Shown in pieces: positions 7,256 to 15,835 of a stretch of DNA of 36,976 nt (position 1 is its first letter; each line of letters opens with the position of its first letter). Below the pieces are notes generated by a model. The model saw only the letters and a program-made list of their open reading frames with translations. It ran no database searches and was not told where the DNA came from. A program made the position numbers and the translations under genes. This stretch comes from DATFGK01 sp046712825 (GTDB taxonomy: Bacteria > Actinomycetota > AC-67), in assembly GCA_046712825.1 (NCBI GenBank), contig JBKKCR010000215.1, forward strand, positions 1 through 36,976, in the 5' to 3' direction.

Positions 7256-8044
7256 TCACCGGACATCCAGGACCAGGGCACGAAGGGCGTCGTGCAGCGC
7301 CGTCCCCGCAGCCACCAAGCCCGAGCCGGACGGACCGATCGGATCCAGCTCGCTCGTGATACCCCCCGCCTCGCGAACGAGCACCTCGCCCGCCGCCCGA
7401 TCCCAGTGGTGCGTGGGGGCTTCGTAGTAGGCGTCGAACCGCGCGGCGGCCGTCCAGGCGAGGTCGAGGGCGGCCGATCCCGCTCTGCGGATATCCCTCA
7501 CACGGGGCAGCACGCGCGTCAGCCGCTCGGCCGCGACGGCGCGCTCCTCCGGAAGGTAGGAGAATCCCGTCGCGACGAGAGCGTCGGCGAGGTCGGTCTT
7601 CGCCGAGACGCGCAGCCGCCGCTCTCCGAGGAACGCTCCCCCGCCGCGCGTGGCAGTGAACGTCTCGTCGCGGATCGGATCGTGGACGACGGCGGCGATC
7701 CCTCCGGCCTCGTCCTCGCAGGCGATGCTGACGCACCACTGCGGGACGCCGAACAGGAAGTTGGTGGTGCCGTCGAGCGGGTCGACGACCCAACGGAGCC
7801 CGCTCGTTCCCTCCACCGCACCCTGCTCCTCGCCGATGATCGCGTCGTCGGGTCGCGCGGCGCCGAGCCGGTCGCGGATCAAGGCTTCGGAGCTGCGGTC
7901 GGCTTCCGAAACCATGTCGGTCGCGCTCGACTTCGAACCCACGCCGGCGACGGGCGTGCGGAACCGAGCGAGGAGCAGCTCGCCGGCGGCGTGAGCGGCG
8001 TCGACGGCGATCTCGACGAGCTGGTGCGGAGGCGGCGTTCCCAT
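7256..8044 (-). CDS. Inositol monophosphatase family protein
   Basis: 262 residues with all signature elements of Mg-dependent inositol-monophosphatase-fold enzymes: GEEQG (71-75), WVVDPLDGTTNF (85-96, metal ligands D88 and D91) and a C-terminal WDRAAGEVLVREAGG. Members hydrolyse inositol-1-phosphate, histidinol phosphate, fructose-1,6-bisphosphate or PAP; the sequence does not decide between them. In Actinobacteria a role in inositol lipid or histidine synthesis is common, but no such gene is adjacent. A TACGAT -10 box ends 8 nt before the ATG, suggesting a leaderless mRNA and confirming this start. Confidence 0.9.
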   Translation of the reverse strand: MGTPPPHQLVEIAVDAAHAAGELLLARFRTPVAGVGSKSSATDMVSEADRSSEALIRDRLGAARPDDAIIGEEQGAVEGTSGLRWVVDPLDGTTNFLFGVPQWCVSIACEDEAGGIAAVVHDPIRDETFTATRGGGAFLGERRLRVSAKTDLADALVATGFSYLPEERAVAAERLTRVLPRVRDIRRAGSAALDLAWTAAARFDAYYEAPTHHWDRAAGEVLVREAGGITSELDPIGPSGSGLVAAGTALHDALRALVLDVR

Positions 8045-8052
8045 CGCCGGGA

Positions 8053-8067
8053 ATCGTAGGCTACGAT
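8053..8067. promoter_or_regulatory. Back-to-back -10 boxes in a 15-base palindrome
   Basis: ATCGTAGGCTACGAT is symmetrical around its central G. It presents TACGAT on the minus strand 8 nt before the phosphatase ATG (leaderless) and TACGAT on the plus strand 27 nt before the GTG of the zinc-ribbon gene. The two promoters would compete for the same DNA. Confidence 0.55.
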
Positions 8068-8094
8068 GCCGCTTCCGGGAGATCGGAGGAGCAC

Positions 8095-8400
8095 GTGGCC
8101 GAGGATGCGACCAAGCCCCACGCGGACGAAGAGGCCGTGGCGGAAGCGGTGCGCGACTTCACGCGCACGCACGCCCTGGAGCTTCTCGAACGCAAAGGAC
8201 TGACCGACGCGCCGGGGCTCGAGGCGTGTCCTCGCTGCGGCGATCGCACGATCCATCCCGACGTGCCCGCAACCTACGCGATCGACCGTCGCGACCGTAC
8301 CCGCGTCTGCGCGGCCTGCAGCGCGGTCGCCGACACCATGAAGATCATGCTGCCGCGTTTCGAGATAGACGTCGGCGGCGAGGGCGAGGGCGGCGGCTAG
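8095..8400 (+). CDS. Small zinc-ribbon protein of unknown function
   Basis: 101 residues from a GTG start preceded by GGAGGA. An acidic/helical N-terminal half (about 1-40) is followed by a four-cysteine knuckle pair, C45-x2-C48 and C72-x2-C75, in the contexts ACPRCGD and VCAACSA, which should bind one zinc. The C-terminus is acidic and glycine-rich. No DNA-binding or catalytic motif is recognisable. Transcribed divergently from the phosphatase through a shared promoter palindrome, and its TAG stop interlocks with that of the convergent aldehyde dehydrogenase gene. Confidence 0.7.
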   Translation: MAEDATKPHADEEAVAEAVRDFTRTHALELLERKGLTDAPGLEACPRCGDRTIHPDVPATYAIDRRDRTRVCAACSAVADTMKIMLPRFEIDVGGEGEGGG

Positions 8401-9869
8401 GAGGATCCGCGCTCGACCCCGAGGTTCAGGTGCTTCACCTCGGTGAACTCGTCGAGGCCGATCAGCCCCAGCTCTCTTCCGATCCCCGATTGCTTGTAGC
8501 CGCCGAACGGCGCCCACGGGTTGAGGCCGCCGCCGTTCACGCTCACGGTTCCGGTTCGCATGCGGCGCGCGACCGCGGTCGCTCGCTCGCGCGTTCCGGC
8601 CCACACGCAGCCGGCGAGCCCGTAGATCGAGTCGTTCGCGACCGCGACCGCTTCGTCCTCGTCACTCACCTTGATCACGCACGCGACGGGACCGAAGATC
8701 TCCTCCTGCGCGATACGCATGTCGCTGCGCACGTCGGTGAAGATCGCCGGCTCGAGGTAGAAGCCTTTCGAGAGATGCTGCGGCCGCCCGCCCCCGACGA
8801 GCAGCGTGGCGCCCTCCTCCTGCCCGAGCGCGATGTAGCGCTCGACGCTCTCGCGATGCGAGCCGCGGATCAGCGGCCCCACCATCGTCGTCCATTCCTT
8901 CGGATCGCCGATGGACAGGCCTTTGACGAGGTCGATCAGCCGGTCGACGACGTCGTCGTGGATCGACTCGTGGAGGACGAACCTCGTCGCGGCACCGCAC
9001 GCTTGTCCCTGGTGGACCAGCCACGACCAGAGCAGGTGAGGCACGGCCTTGTCGAGCGCTGCGTCCTCGAGCACGATCCCGGCCGACTTTCCGCCGAGCT
9101 CGAGGGAAACCTTCTTCACGTTGGCCGAGGCGAGCTGCATGACGCGCTTCCCGGACTCGGTCGAGCCGGTGAACGACACCATGTCGGCCAGCGTGTTCGA
9201 GGCCAGCTCCTCGCCCACATCGGAACCCGCTCCGGTGACCACGTTGAACACACCCGACGGCAAGCCGGCCCGCTCGGCCGCATCTGCGAGCACGAACGCC
9301 GACAGAGGCGTCCACGACGCCGGCTTCAACACCACGGTGTTCCCCATCGCGAGCGCCGCACCGATCTTGTGCACCGCGATGTAGAGGGGGAAGTTCCACG
9401 GCACGATGGCGGCAACGACGCCGACCGGCTCGCGCGTTACGATCGATTCCGAAGGCGGCGGCCCTTTGTGCGACGGAAGCCGCTCGTCCGGGTCGCGAGC
9501 CGTGCGGTCCGCGTACCAGGACAGGTGCTCGATCGGTGGTCCGACCTGGAGATGCTCCGCCATCAAGCGTGTACAGCCTGCCTCCCGGATCAACAGCTCG
9601 GTCAGTCGCGAACGTTCGAGGGCCAGCTCCACCGCGAAGCGCTTCATGTACTGCGCACGCTGCGCGGGAGTGAGGCGGGGCCAGGGGCCGGTGTCGAACG
9701 CTTCGCGCGCGGCCGAAAGCGCCCGGCGCGCGTCGTCGCGGCGACCCAATGGGGCTCGGGCGAAGATCTCTTCTGTCGCGGGATCTTCGATCTCGAGCCA
9801 GCGGCCGCGGCCGGGCGCCAGCCACTCACCGCCGATATAGAAACGCTCGCGATCGTAGGTATCCGTCAT
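8397..9869 (-). CDS. NAD(P)-dependent aldehyde dehydrogenase
   Basis: 490 residues from ATG at 9869, the standard length of the superfamily. PWNFP (157-161) and the cofactor loop FTGSTESGKRV lead to the general base E257 in LELGGKSAG and the nucleophile C291 in GQACGAATR; the C-terminal PFGGYKQSGIGRE is conserved. It oxidises an aldehyde to the acid; substrate unknown. The class resembles betaine/aminobutyraldehyde/long-chain aldehyde dehydrogenases. The start is chosen over the upstream in-frame codon because GGGGAAG precedes it by about 9 nt. A symmetric CTTGT-N3-ACAAG element (9888-9900) lies in the divergent promoter shared with the carotenoid gene. Confidence 0.93.
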   Translation of the reverse strand: MTDTYDRERFYIGGEWLAPGRGRWLEIEDPATEEIFARAPLGRRDDARRALSAAREAFDTGPWPRLTPAQRAQYMKRFAVELALERSRLTELLIREAGCTRLMAEHLQVGPPIEHLSWYADRTARDPDERLPSHKGPPPSESIVTREPVGVVAAIVPWNFPLYIAVHKIGAALAMGNTVVLKPASWTPLSAFVLADAAERAGLPSGVFNVVTGAGSDVGEELASNTLADMVSFTGSTESGKRVMQLASANVKKVSLELGGKSAGIVLEDAALDKAVPHLLWSWLVHQGQACGAATRFVLHESIHDDVVDRLIDLVKGLSIGDPKEWTTMVGPLIRGSHRESVERYIALGQEEGATLLVGGGRPQHLSKGFYLEPAIFTDVRSDMRIAQEEIFGPVACVIKVSDEDEAVAVANDSIYGLAGCVWAGTRERATAVARRMRTGTVSVNGGGLNPWAPFGGYKQSGIGRELGLIGLDEFTEVKHLNLGVERGSS

Positions 9870-9887
9870 GTTTCCGCTTCCCCGAAC

Positions 9888-9900
9888 CTTGTGATACAAG
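9888..9900. promoter_or_regulatory. Inverted repeat in a divergent promoter
   Basis: CTTGTGATACAAG is a perfect 5+5 inverted repeat around a 3-base centre, between the aldehyde dehydrogenase and carotenoid genes. It could be an operator or a pair of overlapping -10 boxes; no cognate regulator is adjacent. Confidence 0.3.
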
Positions 9901-9937
9901 CACCTGACGTGCGGGTCAACCCCATCAGGACGGCGCC

Positions 9938-10699
9938 GTGATCTTGCTTTTGGAGACCATCGTCAGACGCTGGTACGCGGTGGCTTTCATCGCCGGCTTC
10001 TTCTGGGCGGCCTCGAGCGAACGGGGCTGGAAGCGAGCGCTGAGGTTCTACGCGATCGCCTTCATCGTCGCCCTGATCTTCGAGTACACGAGCACCCACT
10101 CGGGTTTCCCCTACGGCAACTATTCCTACACCGGGCTCACGAGAGGCGACGAGCTCTACATATCCAACGTGCCGGCCTTCGTTCCCCTGGCGCATGCCGT
10201 GCTCATGTGGGCCGGCCGCTCGATCGCGATAGTGGGCTTCCGCGCGCGCTCCCGCGCGGCGATCCCCTGGCTCGCGGCGCTCGGAACGGTGATCGTCGAC
10301 ATGGTTGTGGACCCCGTGTCGCTGCACGGAAGCGACTGGTTCCTCGGCGACATGTATCGCTGGGAGACGGCGAAGGGATACCTGGGCGTACCGCTCACCA
10401 ACTTCCTCGGCTGGTACTTCGTGGCCTGGCTGGTGTTCTTCGTCGACGAGGCGCTCGACGTCGGCCGTGCCGAGCGAAGCTTCGACGCGATCCGTGGAAT
10501 CACACTCGCGTTCTCGGTGATGATCTTCAACGTGCTGATCGCATTGGGGATCCGGCAATGGCGGGTCGCGCTGTCGGGCGTGGTGATCACCGCCGCGGTC
10601 GCGTTGATGTGCCTTCCGACCTTGCGCGAGATGTGGTCGACGCGCGACGCGACCGGACCGCCGGAACCTACGAGCGGCGAGCCTCGAACCGACCCATGA
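9938..10699 (+). CDS. Carotenoid biosynthesis membrane protein (CruF-like)
   Basis: 253 residues from a GTG start preceded by AGGA. Seven or so hydrophobic segments span most of the protein. The family landmarks are an acidic/aromatic first loop, FEYTSTHSGFPYGNYSYT (about 49-66), and the charged VDMVVDPVS segment near residue 125, both typical of the CruF/bisanhydrobacterioruberin-hydratase family that hydrates the ends of acyclic C40/C50 carotenoids. No other carotenoid gene is nearby. The last 32 bases overlap the convergent ferritin-like gene. The family assignment is good; the exact carotenoid is not inferable. Confidence 0.75.
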   Translation: MILLLETIVRRWYAVAFIAGFFWAASSERGWKRALRFYAIAFIVALIFEYTSTHSGFPYGNYSYTGLTRGDELYISNVPAFVPLAHAVLMWAGRSIAIVGFRARSRAAIPWLAALGTVIVDMVVDPVSLHGSDWFLGDMYRWETAKGYLGVPLTNFLGWYFVAWLVFFVDEALDVGRAERSFDAIRGITLAFSVMIFNVLIALGIRQWRVALSGVVITAAVALMCLPTLREMWSTRDATGPPEPTSGEPRTDP

Positions 10700-11507
10700 T
10701 GCCCGGGTCGGCCAGGTAGGTCTTCGTCAGCTTCACCGGCTTGCGGCGGATCGGATTCAGCACCCGCGCGTACCGGCTCGCCGTCGATCGCGCGATGAGC
10801 GAGGCGCGCTCCCCTTTGCCGAGTGACGCGATCGGACGCTCGATGACGCCGAGACGGCTGAGACGGAGCTCGGTCACTCGGTTCGAGTGCTCGAGGAACC
10901 CCGGCATCCGGCGCAGTACGGGGTGGTCGCCGAAGCGCTTGCTCGTGTAGCGCGCGATCGCGCGCACGCCGAGCATCGCGGTCAACGTGAGCCCGAGCAG
11001 GTGCGGCGCCAGACCCGGCTTCCGCGAGAGTGCCTTGAGGGTTTGCTGCTCGCCGAAGTTGACGTGCCCCTCTTCCTGGCGCGCGAGGCCGGACATAAGC
11101 GTGCGGATCTCGCCCTCGGGGAGGGTGTCGATGAACGCATAGATCGCGGTGAGCACGAAGCCTTCTCCGACCGCCATCTCGAGATGGCAGTGCTCCTCGA
11201 ACGTCGCGCCGGCGAAGTCGGTCGCGAGGAACTTCAGCGCGCGGTGCGGCGGCTGGGGCTTCGTGCCGAGCGAGTCGAGGATGCGAAGGAAGAGCTTCAC
11301 GTGAGCCATCTCCTCGTTCGCCTGGCGCGCGAGGAACTGGGCTGCGTCGAAGTCGGGCGCGATCTCGAGCCAGTGCCCGACCTGGACGCCGGTCACCTCG
11401 CCGTAGAGGTATTGCGAGAAGATCCAGGCGAGGGTCTCGCGGTCGCGCTCGAGGTCGAACGTGGCGCCTTCGAAGTCGAACGTGGCCTCTTCGCGAGTGA
11501 TAAGCAT
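10668..11507 (-). CDS. Ferritin-like superfamily (di-iron four-helix) protein
   Basis: 279 residues. The N-terminal two thirds carry the spaced carboxylate and histidine ligands of a di-iron four-helix bundle: a Glu in YLYGEVTGVQVG, an ExxH pair in ANEEMAHVKLF, a Glu in LEMAVGEGFVLTAIY and a second ExxH in ARQEEGHVNFG. The C-terminal third is basic (many R/K) and lacks a known domain. Fold and metal site suggest an oxidase/hydroxylase or desaturase-like role rather than iron storage. It follows the rhomboid gene by 43 nt. An imperfect internal repeat, EATFDFEGATFDLE, opens the protein. No ribosome-binding site is obvious before the ATG. Confidence 0.7.
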   Translation of the reverse strand: MLITREEATFDFEGATFDLERDRETLAWIFSQYLYGEVTGVQVGHWLEIAPDFDAAQFLARQANEEMAHVKLFLRILDSLGTKPQPPHRALKFLATDFAGATFEEHCHLEMAVGEGFVLTAIYAFIDTLPEGEIRTLMSGLARQEEGHVNFGEQQTLKALSRKPGLAPHLLGLTLTAMLGVRAIARYTSKRFGDHPVLRRMPGFLEHSNRVTELRLSRLGVIERPIASLGKGERASLIARSTASRYARVLNPIRRKPVKLTKTYLADPGIMGRFEARRS

Positions 11508-11550
11508 CAGGACGTAGCCTAGCGAAACCGCGTTGATCCAGCGAGCGGCG

Positions 11551-12471
11551 TCAGCCGCCGAAGAACGGGCCCAGCGGGAACTGGTTGCCGCTTACCACGT
11601 TGCCGCTGAGGACGAGCGCCAACACGCCGGCGCCGATCACCAATGCGAACCCAGCCAGCGCGGCGACCCGTCCCGTGTCGCCTCGGGAACGCGACCACTT
11701 CTCCAGTCCGGACCCTGCGACGAACCCGCCGACCAAGCCGCCGAGATGCGCGAAGTTGTCGATGCCGCCGATGGAGAAACCGAAGAACAGATTGATCCCC
11801 ACCAGGAAGAACAGCGACCGAAGCTGATCTCTCGAGCCCTGCAGGTTCCGATGCCGGACGTAGAACGCGATCCAGCAGCCGAGGATCCCGAACACGCCGC
11901 CCGATGCCCCGGCCCGCACCCCGAAGCCCGACGTCAGAGCCACCGACATGGCCGACCCGAGGAAGCCGGCCGAAAGGTAGAGCACCAGGAAGCGGAATCG
12001 CCCGTAACGAGCCTCCACCGCAGGCCCAAACAGGAACAGCGCATACATGTTGAACAGGAGATGGAAGGGTCCGATATGAACGAACATCGCCGTGAAGAGC
12101 CGCCACCACTCGCTCGTTCTCAACGGAACTCTCAGCGCACCGAAGCGGATCAGGTTTTCCGAGTCCTCCCAGCCGCCGGCGGCGAGCAACCCGATGAAGA
12201 GGGCGACGTTGATCGCGATCAAGGCTTGCGTCACGCCGGCGCCGCTGATGACCCGCACCAGCGGGACCTTGTTCGCTTGCCGTTGAACGGCCGAGCGTGT
12301 CCGGTACGAGGCGGCGCCGGCCGCGCCTTCGCGCGCCCGGCCTGTGCAGACCGGGCACTGGTAGCCGACCGGCGCCTCGATCATGTCGTCGGGGCAGATC
12401 GGCCGCCCGCAGTTCGTGCAGGTGACGGCGGTGAGGCGATCGGGATGGAACGCGCAGGGCTGCTCGGGCAT
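11551..12471 (-). CDS. Rhomboid-family intramembrane serine protease with N-terminal zinc finger
   Basis: 306 residues. An N-terminal Cys/His module of about 43 residues (CAFHPDR, CTNCGRPIC, CPVC) resembles a B-box/zinc-ribbon. It is followed by six or seven membrane segments with rhomboid landmarks: HIGPFHLLFNMYALF, the catalytic serine in GASGGVFGI and the catalytic histidine in NFAHLGGLVGG. Such proteases cleave membrane proteins within the bilayer; the substrate is unknown, and the zinc module may recruit it. A TACACT -10 box lies 7 nt before the ATG, suggesting a leaderless transcript that continues into the ferritin-like gene. Confidence 0.92.
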   Translation of the reverse strand: MPEQPCAFHPDRLTAVTCTNCGRPICPDDMIEAPVGYQCPVCTGRAREGAAGAASYRTRSAVQRQANKVPLVRVISGAGVTQALIAINVALFIGLLAAGGWEDSENLIRFGALRVPLRTSEWWRLFTAMFVHIGPFHLLFNMYALFLFGPAVEARYGRFRFLVLYLSAGFLGSAMSVALTSGFGVRAGASGGVFGILGCWIAFYVRHRNLQGSRDQLRSLFFLVGINLFFGFSIGGIDNFAHLGGLVGGFVAGSGLEKWSRSRGDTGRVAALAGFALVIGAGVLALVLSGNVVSGNQFPLGPFFGG

Positions 12472-12478
12472 GCGGGCA

Positions 12479-12484
12479 AGTGTA
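12479..12484 (-). promoter_or_regulatory. -10 box of the rhomboid gene (leaderless)
   Basis: TACACT on the minus strand, 7 nt from the ATG at 12471. No consensus -35 is visible. Confidence 0.5.
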
Positions 12485-12498
12485 GCCGGGGCGGATGA

Positions 12499-12504
12499 TA
12501 GTGT
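12499..12504 (+). promoter_or_regulatory. Candidate -10 box of the cyclase gene
   Basis: TAGTGT about 37 nt before the GTG start of the cyclase, leaving a short leader that contains the GGGGAG ribosome-binding site. Confidence 0.4.
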
Positions 12505-12541
12505 TCTGAGACCGTTTCCGATGGGGGCTACGGGGAGAATC

Positions 12542-15500
12542 GTGAGCGGTCAACAGCCCGACGGCGCCGTAACAGTCCTCTTCACCGACGTCGAAGGCTC
12601 GACGGATCTTCGCACCCGCTTCGGCGACGAGCTCGCCGACGAGCTCCTCCGAACGCACGAGGATCTCGTCCGCGCAGAGGTTGAGCGCCACGGTGGTCGC
12701 GAGGTGAAGTCGCTCGGCGATGGGTTCATGGTGGCCTTCGGCTCGCCGCGCAAAGCGATCTCGTGCGCCGTCGATATCCAGCGCGTCCTCGACGAGCGGA
12801 ACCGGTCGAGCCCCGGCCGTGAGATCCGCGTCCGCATCGGCATCAACACCGGCGAAGTATCCGACGTCGCCGGCGACCTGATCGGGGCGGCGGTCAACGC
12901 GGCCGCCAGGATCGCCGGCAAAGCACGCGGCGGGCAGATCCTGGTTGCGAACGTCGTGAAGGATCTCGCCGGTGTCCGTCCCGACCTGTCGTACATCGAC
13001 CGGGGGCTTTACTGGCTCAAAGGATTCCCGGAACGCTGGCGCCTGTACGAGATCCTGCGTCGCGCGGCCGGGCCGGTCGAGGAGCTGACGGCTCCGACGC
13101 TTGGCAAGACGCGATTCGTCGGCCGTGATTCCGAACGGGCCGACATGCGGCGGTTCGTCGAGCAGGCCGCCGGAGGCCGCGGCGCGCTCGTGATGATCGG
13201 GGGTGAGCCGGGCGTCGGCAAGACGCGCATCACCGAGGAGGTTGCCGAGGAAGCAGCCTCGCGAGGCATGATGGCGCTGGTCGGGCACTGCCAGGAGACC
13301 GAAGCTCCCCTCCCCTACGCCCCTGTCGTCGAGATCCTCGAAGCGACGACGCGCGGCGTGTCGCGCGAGACGTTGCTGGAAGCGTTCGGCGACGCGGCGT
13401 CCGAGCTCGCGCGGATCCTGCCGGAGCTCAAGCGGATCTTCCCCGACCTACCACCCCCGCTCGACCTGCCGCCCGAGCAGGAGCGCCGCTACCTCTTCAA
13501 CTGCTTCACCGAGTTCCTCGAGCGCGCGAGCCATCTGCAGCCGCTGCTGTTCGTGCTCGAGGACGTTCATTGGGCCGACGAATCCACCCTGCTCTTGCTC
13601 CAGCACCTCGCCGAACGGCTGGCGAACATGCCCATCCTCATGCTCGCTACCTACCGCGACGTCGAGCTGGACGTGGAACGGCCGCTCGCTCGCCGGCTGG
13701 AAGAGCTGGTCCGGCGGCGGCTGGCGCATCGCGTGAGCTTGAACCGGCTGCCGAAGGATGGCGTCGGCGACATGATCGGCGCGCTGGCGGGCCGCGAAGC
13801 TCCCGCCTCGCTCGTCGATGCCGTGTTCCAGGAGACCGAGGGGAACTGCTTCTTCGTCGAGGAGGTCTTCCAGCACCTCCACGAGGAGGGGAAGCTCTTC
13901 GACCAGAGCGGCAACTGGCGAACCGAGGTGCAGGTCGGCGAGATCGACGTTCCCGAGGGCGTGCGCCTCGTCCTCGGACGGCGCCTCTCGCGCCTCTCCG
14001 AGGGCGCCCGACGCGCGCTTTCCGCCGCCGCCGTGATCGGGCGCAACTTCACCTACGAGCTGGCGGAAGCGGTCGACGAGGTCGGCGGTGACACGCTGCT
14101 CGACGCGGTCGAGGAGGCACAGCGCGCGAAGCTACTCACCTGGTCTGAGGATCCGCTGCGTCCGCGCTTCTCGTTCGCGCACGAGCTGATCCGTCAGACG
14201 CTGCTGACGAGCCTTGCGCTTCCGCGCCGGCAACGGCTCCACCTGCGCGTGGCCGAGGCGATCGAGCGGGTCTACGCGCGCGATCTTGAGCCGCACGTGG
14301 CCGACCTCGCGCATCACCTTTATCAGGCGGGGGCCGCAGCAGATCCGCACAAGGCGGTCGGTTACCTCTCGCTGGCGGCTCACCGCGCGATGGAGGGCGC
14401 GGCCTTCGAGGAAGCGCTGCGCGCCTACGAGCGAGCGCTGGCGCTGCAAGAACCCGCCGACGTGAGAACCCGAGCGGATCTGCTCGTGCGTCTCGGGCTC
14501 GCGCAGCGAAGCCTCGGCAGAACAGAGGCCGCGCTGACGTCGTGGCGTGAGGCGCTCGATCTCTACGCCGAACTCGACGACGTGGACGCCGTGACGAACG
14601 TGTGCTGGGAGATCAGCTATCAGCTGGGCTGGGCCGGCCGGCCGATCGAGGGCATGGAGTTCGTCCAGAAAGGGCTCGTCGCCGCCGGCGACGCGCGTAC
14701 GCCGGTGCGAGGGCAGCTGCTCGCCTCCGCGGGGATCTTCGTCGGCTTCCTCGGCGACTACGCCGGGGGGATGGAGATGATCGATGAGGCCCTCGCGATC
14801 GCCAGCGAAACCGGCGATCTCAATACCGAAAGTTACGCGCGAACCGCCAGAAGCGTCGTCCTCTACTCTTACGGCGAACTCGAGACCCTGCGGCAGGAGG
14901 GCCCGGCCGCCGCGGAGCTCGGCCGCGCTTCGGGGAGCCCGTGGGATCTCGCCGGCCTCCTGGCCCTTCTCGAATTCGCCGATCTCGTCACGGGCCACAT
15001 CGAGGACTCCGCCGAAGTACACGGCGAGCTCGAGCCTCTGGCGACCCGCATCGGAAGCCAGACTCCCTACCTGTTGACGCGGCGGGGTCAGGCGTTCCGG
15101 GAATACATGCCGTCCGGCGATCTCGACGCGTGGGAGAAGTTCTCGAGATGGGACCTCGAATTCTGCCGGACGCGCGACCTGGAGTGGATCAGCAACTCCC
15201 ACGGGTTCCTCTACACGTCCGCGTTCCGTCGCGGACGTTGGGAGGAGGCGCTCGAGCATGCCCGCGAAGCCATCCGGACGGAGCCGCCCGGCGGGTTCAA
15301 CGGATGGGCCTGGCCGCTCGCCTTTCACGCGCTGGCTCACCTGGGACGGCGCGAGGAGGCCCTCGCGCTCTTCCACGAGGACCGGAATCGGCTCCCCGGC
15401 GGCCGCCCGGCCACGTGGGGGGCGTGGGCGATCCTCCACGGAGCGGTCGAAGGTTTGATGATCCTCGGGGAGCGCGAGGAGGCGGCCGCGCTGTATCCAC

Positions 15501-15835
15501 TCGTGGTCGAATCGCTCGGTACCGGCTCGATCTACCTCAAGGTCTACGACATCCGCCTGAGCGAGACCATCGCGGGGCTCGCCGCCCACGCCGGACGGAA
15601 TTGGCCCGAGGCGGAAGGTCATTTCCGTGCCGCGTTGCGGCTCGCCGACACGTTACCGATCCGCAGCGAGCAAGCCGACGCTCGTCGGTACTTCGCGTCG
15701 ATGTTGGCCGAGCGGGACGCCTCGGGCGACCGTGAGGAAGCGCGGACGATGCTCGAGGAAGCGCTGGACCTCTACCGCTCGATGGGCATGCCGCGCCACA
15801 TCGACATGGCCGAGGAGCAGCTCAAGGGGCTCTAG
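12542..15835 (+). CDS. Class III adenylate/guanylate cyclase fused to AAA ATPase and TPR repeats
   Basis: 1097 residues. Residues 8-172 form a class III cyclase domain: metal ligands D16 (FTDVEGST) and D60 (SLGDGF), and transition-state residues N119 and R123 in VNAAARI; all are present, so activity is plausible. An AAA_16/STAND ATPase follows (Walker A GEPGVGKT at about 221-228; Walker B LLFVLEDVHWAD about 110 residues later), then from about residue 620 a long helical TPR-like region. This architecture is common in Actinobacteria as a signalling protein that makes cAMP or acts as a STAND-type switch. GTG at 12542 is chosen for GGGGAG 6 nt upstream; ATG at 12521 is the alternative. Three cNMP-binding domains encoded around 24-28 kb could read its product. 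Confidence 0.88.
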   Translation: MSGQQPDGAVTVLFTDVEGSTDLRTRFGDELADELLRTHEDLVRAEVERHGGREVKSLGDGFMVAFGSPRKAISCAVDIQRVLDERNRSSPGREIRVRIGINTGEVSDVAGDLIGAAVNAAARIAGKARGGQILVANVVKDLAGVRPDLSYIDRGLYWLKGFPERWRLYEILRRAAGPVEELTAPTLGKTRFVGRDSERADMRRFVEQAAGGRGALVMIGGEPGVGKTRITEEVAEEAASRGMMALVGHCQETEAPLPYAPVVEILEATTRGVSRETLLEAFGDAASELARILPELKRIFPDLPPPLDLPPEQERRYLFNCFTEFLERASHLQPLLFVLEDVHWADESTLLLLQHLAERLANMPILMLATYRDVELDVERPLARRLEELVRRRLAHRVSLNRLPKDGVGDMIGALAGREAPASLVDAVFQETEGNCFFVEEVFQHLHEEGKLFDQSGNWRTEVQVGEIDVPEGVRLVLGRRLSRLSEGARRALSAAAVIGRNFTYELAEAVDEVGGDTLLDAVEEAQRAKLLTWSEDPLRPRFSFAHELIRQTLLTSLALPRRQRLHLRVAEAIERVYARDLEPHVADLAHHLYQAGAAADPHKAVGYLSLAAHRAMEGAAFEEALRAYERALALQEPADVRTRADLLVRLGLAQRSLGRTEAALTSWREALDLYAELDDVDAVTNVCWEISYQLGWAGRPIEGMEFVQKGLVAAGDARTPVRGQLLASAGIFVGFLGDYAGGMEMIDEALAIASETGDLNTESYARTARSVVLYSYGELETLRQEGPAAAELGRASGSPWDLAGLLALLEFADLVTGHIEDSAEVHGELEPLATRIGSQTPYLLTRRGQAFREYMPSGDLDAWEKFSRWDLEFCRTRDLEWISNSHGFLYTSAFRRGRWEEALEHAREAIRTEPPGGFNGWAWPLAFHALAHLGRREEALALFHEDRNRLPGGRPATWGAWAILHGAVEGLMILGEREEAAALYPLVVESLGTGSIYLKVYDIRLSETIAGLAAHAGRNWPEAEGHFRAALRLADTLPIRSEQADARRYFASMLAERDASGDREEARTMLEEALDLYRSMGMPRHIDMAEEQLKGL

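Noticed and set aside
8226..9941. 571-codon plus-strand open frame
   Set aside because: Lies opposite the aldehyde dehydrogenase gene, is Arg-rich and without recognisable motifs: a shadow frame of high-GC DNA.
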